NCBI GenBank assembly: GCA_029237695.1
Contig: CM055279.1
Coordinates: forward strand, 17,819,686 to 17,883,685
Origin: Conchocele bisecta
Lineage: Eukaryota; Mollusca; Bivalvia; Lucinida; Thyasiridae
Direction: 5' to 3'
DNA length: 64,000 nucleotides
Below, piece after piece: positions 57,800 through 64,000 of this stretch (position 1 is its first letter; each line of letters opens with the position of its first letter). The notes under the pieces are model-generated. The model was not told the origin of the DNA. It searched no databases and saw only the letters and a list, made by a program, of their open reading frames with translations. The position numbers were made by a program, and so were the translations under genes.

Positions 57800-58275
57800 G
57801 TATCTACACACCATAAGGAAGGCACGCACCAAGTTTCAAGTCCCTAGCTATTACGGTTAAAACAGATTTACTTATTACAAGGCAACATTGATAAATTGTA
57901 AGTTCAAACGGGGGAGATAACCCATGACCGTGGATCGGGGAAGTCCCACATATTACGGTCAAAAGGTTTTACTTCTTACAAGAAACATGACAGGCGATCG
58001 TACGGACGGAAGTACATGTACGGACGTACGGACGGACGTTCTAACATTTCGGGTTTATGAGCTATTTCTTTAAAAGATCAAAGGAATATCTCCTAAAATT
58101 CAATAGAATTAGGAGCTTACGGAATGAATCAAAGGAATCTATTGTCTTAGGCTCCGCCCCTTAACTCTTAACTCCTGGATGTTAGCCCGGACAGACAGAC
58201 AGACAGACAGACGGACACCCGTGATGAAAACAATATACCCGTGTATTTCTCAAAAAGTGGGGATAATAATATCAC
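57800..58275. repeat. Probable interspersed repeat with (ACAG)n/(ACGG) tracts
   Basis: It includes GACAGACAGACAGACAGACA (about 58190) and two degenerate CCATGACCGTGGATC / ACGGTCAAAAGG words. It has no coding and no clear ends. Confidence 0.4.
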
Positions 58276-58287
58276 ATGCATTCAATG

Positions 58288-58350
58288 TATAATGGAACAT
58301 CACTAACCAGGACACCCTGGGAGGTCCGGCGTAGAGAGGTATCACTGCAA
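58288..58350. repeat. Family A end, degenerate
   Basis: TATAATGGAACATCACTAAC followed by a folded end. A second degenerate end is at 58688-58757, on the far side of the T-C composite. Confidence 0.45.
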
Positions 58351-58405
58351 TTTAGTCACATAGACAAGTTCGGATTTGGATAATTTCGATACCATATAAA
58401 TTATT

Positions 58406-58687
58406 TTATCCCGTCAACACAGTGCGTATGTGCCGTGAAACACGGTGCCGTGAAACATTTTTGATATCCTGTCAATACGACCTAATCACTGCGTATGAAT
58501 ATGTGCGGTGAATGTGGTTATTTGTTTGCATTTAAAGCCATTTATAGGTGTTGTACAGAATAATAGGTTAGTGCCGTGAATGGGAAAAAAATATCTGGTG
58601 CGGCACGGAAACGGGATGTGCTCGGCAGAGCCTCGCCCATCCCGTTTCCCAAGCCTTGCCAGCTATTTTTCCCAACTATTCTCTATA
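58406..58687. mobile_element. T-C composite foldback, copy 4
   Basis: TTATCCCGTCAACAC to TATTCTCTATA, uninterrupted. Confidence 0.7.
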
Positions 58688-58793
58688 TGCTGTAGAGCAT
58701 CACTAAGTAGGACACACATGGAGGTTCCCATCCCAGTTTATAGAGGTACCACTATATTTCAGGAATGCAAGTACTCTGGTATATCTGTGTATT

Positions 58794-59190
58794 ATCAGGT
58801 AACGAGCTTTGTATTGACCGAATACGCACTGACTGATAACATAATGCTATATCGGGCATTGACCTGATACGAATATGGGGGTTTTAATAAATTGAAAACT
58901 GACCTTCCATTGGCCAAACGGCGTCACATGACGTTACCGATTTACGTCAGCGGAATGACGTCACGGAAACAAGTCGGCGTTATTTTCAACGAAAAAACAA
59001 CGTCATTATTTCTCAATATGTAGCCGAAAACGTTACCTGATAAATATAATACAATGCTAGTGTCTTTTGATATCAAGTTTATCAGGCTCGGCTTGGAAAC
59101 GGTAGGAATTCCTCGGCAAGCCTCGGAATTCCAACGCGTTTCCTGGCCTTGCCTGATAAACTTGATAACACTAGCCTGGTATTCTCTATG
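58794..59190. mobile_element. Family B, copy 5
   Basis: ATCAGGTAACGAG to GGTATTCTCTATG, diverged body. Confidence 0.65.
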
Positions 59191-59499
59191 TACTTTCGAA
59201 TTCTGATATCATATACGAGTACAATATAAAGATTAACCTGTTCAAATCGGTTACCCAGGGAAATACAATCACCTTAGCTAAGACAATAAGATCCATGCAC
59301 ATTTCATTCATTTCAGATCATAGTCATACAGTTTAATGTGGAAACTAGAGAATGGTAACCATATTACCTGAACGAATCTTCAACTAAATCTAATCACTGT
59401 GCGTATGTGGGAACTATTTCATACACAAACATATGCTACTTTACACATATACACATATATGTACCGGTATGTTTGATAAATACATTTATATTGTGTAAC

Positions 59500-59870
59500 T
59501 TGCATGTAAGGTTAGCAAGCAGCAATTCTATGTCGACACGTCTCATTTTCTGTTGACATATTACAATAAAATACCATTCTATATGTTCACTTATAGTTCG
59601 CGCTACTTTCTAAGCCAATCGCTGAGCTGTATTGTGCTCCACATATTTCGCATATTGCAACATTTAGCCCCTATAAGTTATATATTACCAGCTTTAATGA
59701 CTACCTGTTCGACAGGAAATGGAAAATCAATACTCGGATGTGACTTTACGTTATACACTAGGCTGAACTATAAGTATGTTATTGTTCACATATTTGATTT
59801 TTAAAGATATAAATGCTGCAATCGCTAGCGCTCCATCGCATTTAATTCCTTAAAAGTCCAATATGTGAAC
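59500..59870. repeat. Family Y element, copy 1
   Basis: Matches the inverse of 61190-61480 over GTTCGACAGGAAATGGAAAA and TGTATTGTGCTCCACATATT stretches. Confidence 0.55.
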
Positions 59871-60023
59871 ACTAACTTATACATATTTTATAAAATTGCA
59901 TGGTATTTCGCCATGTTGTGATAACAAATCAGTGCTGACAACGTAATATTTATGGTAAATAGTACATAGTTTCGATACATTGTGATAAGAAGTTACTGTT
60001 TGCAATCTTTCCGCAATAATACA

Positions 60024-60123
60024 ATATGTTCAACAATTCTCTAAAAACCAGGAACCCACTTTTCCAAAAAACCTCTTTTGGAAAAGTGGGTTCCTGGTTT
60101 TTGCAGAATTGTTGAACATAGGT
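60024..60123. repeat. Perfect hairpin
   Basis: TATGTTCAACAATTCT and CCAGGAACCCACTTTTCC pair with the far arm around AAAACCTC. Confidence 0.85.
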
Positions 60124-60246
60124 TTAACCACACTAAATCATCAGATATTCATGCGCAGTGTAGTCAAAAGTAGTACGTTAAAAAGTCAATCCAGATTTGT
60201 TATGCCATAGACAATCTTTGCTTGCAGAAACCATCCAATTGATGTA

Positions 60247-60818
60247 CTACTGTCTGTTTCACGAAAGCTGCCCAAATTTTACGGCCATATAAACAATTCA
60301 AAAACCATATTTTTTTCGATATTAAATTAAAGGAAAATTTAAGAATGGGCCTTCTTTTTATTTCGTGAAATTTGGTCAAATATTGATTTTATTGCGAAAA
60401 CAAAATTTCCCCATGTTAAATCCCCATAGACATCTTCACGGAGTGAAGATGTCTATGGGGATTTAACATGGGGAAATTGGAAATTGTTTATAATTTCAGA
60501 AATATTGGACCGATTTTTTAAATTTAACTTTTGTTTTCTTAGTTGGATCATTTCCAAGCTATCTAGCTAGGTTTCGGAGTCAATTTTTTTCGTTTTTTGA
60601 CTCCTCCCACACTCCTTTACATCTTTTTTCCCCATGTTAAATTCCCATAGAGAAATCAATTTTTCGTAATAAAACCAATATTTTACCAAATTTCACGAAA
60701 TAAAACGAAGGCTCATTCTTAAATTATGCTTTAATTTCATATTATCGAAAAGAATACTGTTTTTGCATTGCTTATATAGCTGTAAAATTTGGGCAAGTTT
60801 CGTGAAACAGACAGTAGT
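60247..60818. mobile_element. Family H, full-length copy
   Basis: Both ends CTACTGTCTGTTTCACG and AAACAGACAGTAG. The central GACATCTTCACGGAGTGAAG hairpin is perfect. Confidence 0.75.
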
Positions 60819-61189
60819 CTACTTTACATGCATGTGTATGTATAATTTACATCAGTTTCAAGCATATGCTTTGGGATTATTTTGTAACATGTTTGTCATG
60901 TGAGTCGGTTTCATTTCCAGCCGCTGACTTTTTGCGCCACCACCAGGGTGATCACGGGAGATTGAATTTATCTTTCTTAACAATATGTAAAGATATTTTA
61001 ATTAGTGAAAATCCTGAGCAGAAAGTGTACAGGTTATGGAAACATCAGTCTCAGAACATTCATACGAAACATGAAAGTAGTAGAGAATAGCAAAATGTGT
61101 AGTTATTGGTTAGTTTATATCCGAAAAATAAATGACTGTGGTTGTCATTCACATATTGGATTTACATGCGAGGGATCTCCAGCGACCGC

Positions 61190-61480
61190 AGCATTTAGTT
61201 GCTGAACAATACAATAGGTGAAAAATAACATACTTATAGTTCAACCAAGTGTACAAGGCAATGTCCCATCCGAGTATTGATTTTCCATTTCCTGTCGAAC
61301 AGTTAATGATTAAATTTGGTAATACACAAGTTATTGGGGTTAACGTTGCAATAATAACCGCTGGACAGTATTGTGCTTCACTTATTTCACATATTATGTG
61401 AAATAAGTGAAGCACAATACTGTCCAGCGGTTGGCTTATACATGTAGTACATTGTATGTTGTGACATACTAGTAAACTAT
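61190..61480. repeat. Family Y element, copy 2, inverted, with hairpin
   Basis: Contains a perfect hairpin, GCTGGACAGTATTGTGCTTC and inverse (61360-61432). The corresponding site in copy 1 has only one arm. Confidence 0.6.
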
Positions 61481-61555
61481 GTCTACTCGTTGTAATAAAA
61501 TAGCATGAGAGGTCGCCAGGTCGTAATAAAATAACGTGATAAATATTTAAATGTA

Positions 61556-61991
61556 ACAAAAAAGTCACCCTCCCCAAATTGTTTTATTTGATAAAATTCC
61601 ATAAAATATTGATTTTATTGCGAGAAACGATTTTCCTATGGGAATTTAACATGGGGCACAAAGGAGAGGCTGACCAGGAGGGTCGAAACACGAAAACATT
61701 TGGAAATTGACTCCGAAACCTGGCGAGATAGCTTGGAAATGATGTAAATAAGAAACAAAATTTAGATTTTGAAAATCGATCCATAAATAAAAAAACATTA
61801 AAAAAAAACAATTGAACCCCCATGTTAAATTCAAATAGGAAAATCGTTTTTTCGCAATAAAATCAATATTTTTTGGGGAGAGTGACTTTTTTGTTATTGA
61901 TGAAAAAGTATTTATATTTAAATATTGTTTAGATTTAATGCGTTTAATAGCCAAAGGTACGTAGGCAGAACAATGTTGAACATACAGTAGT
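61556..61991. mobile_element. Family H subfamily 2, left end missing
   Basis: Arms with AAAAGTCACCCTCCCC and inverse GGGGAGAGTGACTTTTTT. Right end CATACAGTAG. Confidence 0.6.
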
Positions 61992-62026
61992 GATGCTGCT
62001 GATCAAATAGACACCACTGAAGCATG

Positions 62027-62318
62027 TAGCCGATTTCATCAAAATTGCAAAGTATACATATCTAGCAAAGTATACTTTCAGGGAGTAATCATTTATTTTT
62101 CCCAAAATGCATTATTTCATATGGAACTAAGAACTGCATATATTTGATGCAGAATTATTATACTGAATGTATTACATTATCACAGCCAAATTGGCTGTGA
62201 TAATGTAATAAATTCAGTATAATAAAAATTAATAAATTTATCCTAAAATTGAAAATGTCTCCCTCAAAGTATACTTTGCTAGAAAAGTATACTTTGCAAT
62301 GTTGGTGAAATAGGCTAC
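62027..62318. mobile_element. Family G, copy 5
   Basis: GTAGCCGATTTCATCAAAAT to GTTGGTGAAATAGGCTAC, full length. Confidence 0.7.
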
Positions 62319-62430
62319 AGGTGAAGATCTAGGCGTGTTAGAAGCATGACGGGTGTTTCATCGACGGAATGACGAGCGTAAGATGGGGTTGTCAGGTCAT
62401 AGCAATCGCTACCGAGGGCGCTACTCACAT

Positions 62431-62667
62431 GGGGCCCGTTTCTCTAACCTTCGCACCCCTAACATGTTCATCAGTGCAACATTATGATATTCTGTAAAAT
62501 TCACAAAATTATCAACGTCTTCGTGTAAACAATAATTGGATTTACACTTATTGAGCATATGCAGCCTATGTTCAATAAATGTAAATCCATAAATTGAAAT
62601 TTCCAGATGATCATAAATTTGCACTTACGAATATTTTAGATGAACGAAGTTTAGTGAAACGGCCCCC
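62431..62667. mobile_element. Family F, copy 8
   Basis: Both GGGGCCCGTTTC-type ends. The central dyad is partly deleted. Confidence 0.65.
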
Positions 62668-62696
62668 AGTGTACGAAGTTATTAAAACGGCCCCCT

Positions 62697-62910
62697 GGGG
62701 TCCGTTTCACTAAACTTCGTATGATAAAAATGTTCGTACGAAGATTTATATGAATTTGCATCTCAATTTAACGTGTTTCTCTAAACACATTTTGTACCTT
62801 CTTGTCCGTGTTTTCTTTCCAAAGTCGGCTGTCAGCACAAGTGCTATTGTGGATTTCAAGTTTGCACTTACCAACTTCTAAGTCGTACGAAGTTTAGTGA
62901 AACGGCCCCC
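62697..62910. mobile_element. Family F, copy 9
   Basis: Same ends, but an unrelated internal sequence replaces the dyad. It lies 30 bases from copy 8. Confidence 0.6.
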
Positions 62911-63201
62911 TGTTGTTGCGGTTTCGGTTCTATCCTGGACCGTGGCAGTATGTGAGATGGTACGGTGGCCGCCAGACCGGATACGTGGGTGTTCACCGAC
63001 GAGAACTCTGGTTTCCTTTCACATCAAGTTATGGGAAGTCACTCGTGCAAAGCCCCCGTACCGTCCATGCAACGGACGGCACGGAAACGAGGGATCGTAA
63101 CGAGTTATCTGCCTTTAAATGTAGTTATAGATATCCAGTCCTAATTGTATTTCTAGTAACAAGGGCGAATATAGCAATAATTGTTGTGAAAAGGAACCTT
63201 T

Positions 63202-63802
63202 CTACTGTCTGTTTCACGAAAGCTGCCCAAATTTTACGGCTATATAAACAATTCAAAAACAAGATTTATTTTGATAATATTAAATTAAAGGAAAAATTAA
63301 GGATGAGCCTTCTTTTTATTTCGTGAAATTTGGTCAAATATTGATTTTATTGCGAAAAAACAATTTCCCCATGTTAAATCCCCATAGACATCTTCACTCC
63401 GTGAAGATGTCTATGGTACGGAGCCCCGGAGTCCGTACTATGGGGATTTAACATGGGGAATTTTTTTTTAATTTTAGAAATACTGACCGATTTTTAAAAT
63501 TTAACTTTTGTGTTCTTAGTTAGATCATATCCAAGCTATCTAGTCAGGTTTCGGAGTCAATTTCCAAATTTCTTCGTTTTTTGACTCCTCCCACACTTCC
63601 TTACCACTTTTTCCCCCATGTTAAATTCCCATAGACAAATCAATTGTTCGTAATAAAATCAATATTTGTCCGAATTTCACGAAATAAAAAGAAGGTTCAT
63701 TCTTAAATTTTCCTTTAATTTAATTTTATCGAAAATAATATTGTTTTTGAATTGTCTATATAGCCGTACAATTTGGGCAGCTTTCGTGAAACAGACTATA
63801 GT
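63202..63802. mobile_element. Family H, full-length copy with enlarged loop
   Basis: CTACTGTCTGTTTCACGAAA to GAAACAGACTATAG. The central hairpin carries an extra GTACGGAGCCCCGGAGTCCG stem. Confidence 0.7.
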
Positions 63803-63900
63803 GTTTTGACGAGTGTTGATCCAGCTCGTCCTAGCTATCAATCTGCTTAATCTGATCCAGGACTACATTATGTGCCCGATATATTTTCTCACACATTAAA

Positions 63901-63978
63901 GGTATTGCAACCAGGGTAGACGCAGATCAGACTGCACAGATGTGCAGTCTGATCTGTGTCTACTCTGTTCGCAATACC
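63901..63978. repeat. Hairpin, related to family L core
   Basis: GGTATTGCAACCAGGGTAGA... pairs with its inverse around a GCACAGATGTGC centre. Confidence 0.7.
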
Positions 63979-64000
63979 AATGGTTGTACTCGGTGTTCAG

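Noticed and set aside
62913..63326. 137-codon plus-strand ORF
   Set aside because: It starts in a family F remnant and ends in family H; no recognisable domain.

Overview
The window is animal nuclear DNA, AT-rich, intron-bearing and packed with short interspersed hairpin repeats. The repeat families (a piggyBac-like TTAA hairpin family, pogo-like TIR elements, long perfect-arm foldbacks), a jockey/CR1-type LINE, exon-sized LDL-receptor class A modules and a DBH-like copper monooxygenase together suggest a mollusc, most probably a bivalve. That organism call is inference from remembered repeat character, not from a marker gene. No prokaryotic operon structure, rRNA or CRISPR is present. A 500-base N gap (821-1320) and a near-identical copy of its left flank at 13521-14340 show that this is a draft assembly.

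Genes. (1) 46159-57681 (-) holds a complete seven-exon gene that no single long ORF reveals. It encodes a predicted 349-residue secreted copper type II ascorbate-dependent monooxygenase of the DBH/MOXD type. All six copper ligands are present, every intron is GT-AG, the phases agree, and an AATAAA lies 71 bases after the stop. (2) 7705-8163 (-) encodes a small secreted acidic/Lys/Ser-rich protein. Its leader exon is duplicated at 8277-8357 and again, with the start codon lost, at 29219-29304. (3) Three 129-nt phase 1-1 LDL-receptor class A exons lie at 22194-22322, 22980-23108 and 28611-28739 (-), downstream of the leader-like exon at 29.2 kb, as a tandemly duplicated exon array.

Mobile DNA. 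29584-33935 is a 4.35-kb TIR transposon with a GTA target duplication, inserted into a dated foldback repeat whose empty site is visible elsewhere in the window. It carries a twice-broken nuclease-like (PIN/XPG-like) transposase gene and a 162-bp tandem array, and I suspect the Academ superfamily. A 5'-truncated LINE (23132-26703) with 8-bp target duplications interrupts the LDLa array and is itself interrupted by a 455-bp TA-rich TIR element. A second LINE relic is at 39430-40030. The rest is mostly non-autonomous elements, which I name families A to Y below. Many have one end folded into a near-perfect hairpin.

Layout: 1-7.7 kb repeats and gap; 7.7-8.4 kb secreted-protein gene; 8.4-21.4 kb nested repeats; 21.4-29.3 kb LDLa exon array with nested insertions; 29.5-34.2 kb transposon inside a foldback; 34.2-46 kb sparse sequence, one LINE relic and a GA microsatellite; 46-57.8 kb monooxygenase gene whose introns are filled with hairpin elements; 58-64 kb repeats.
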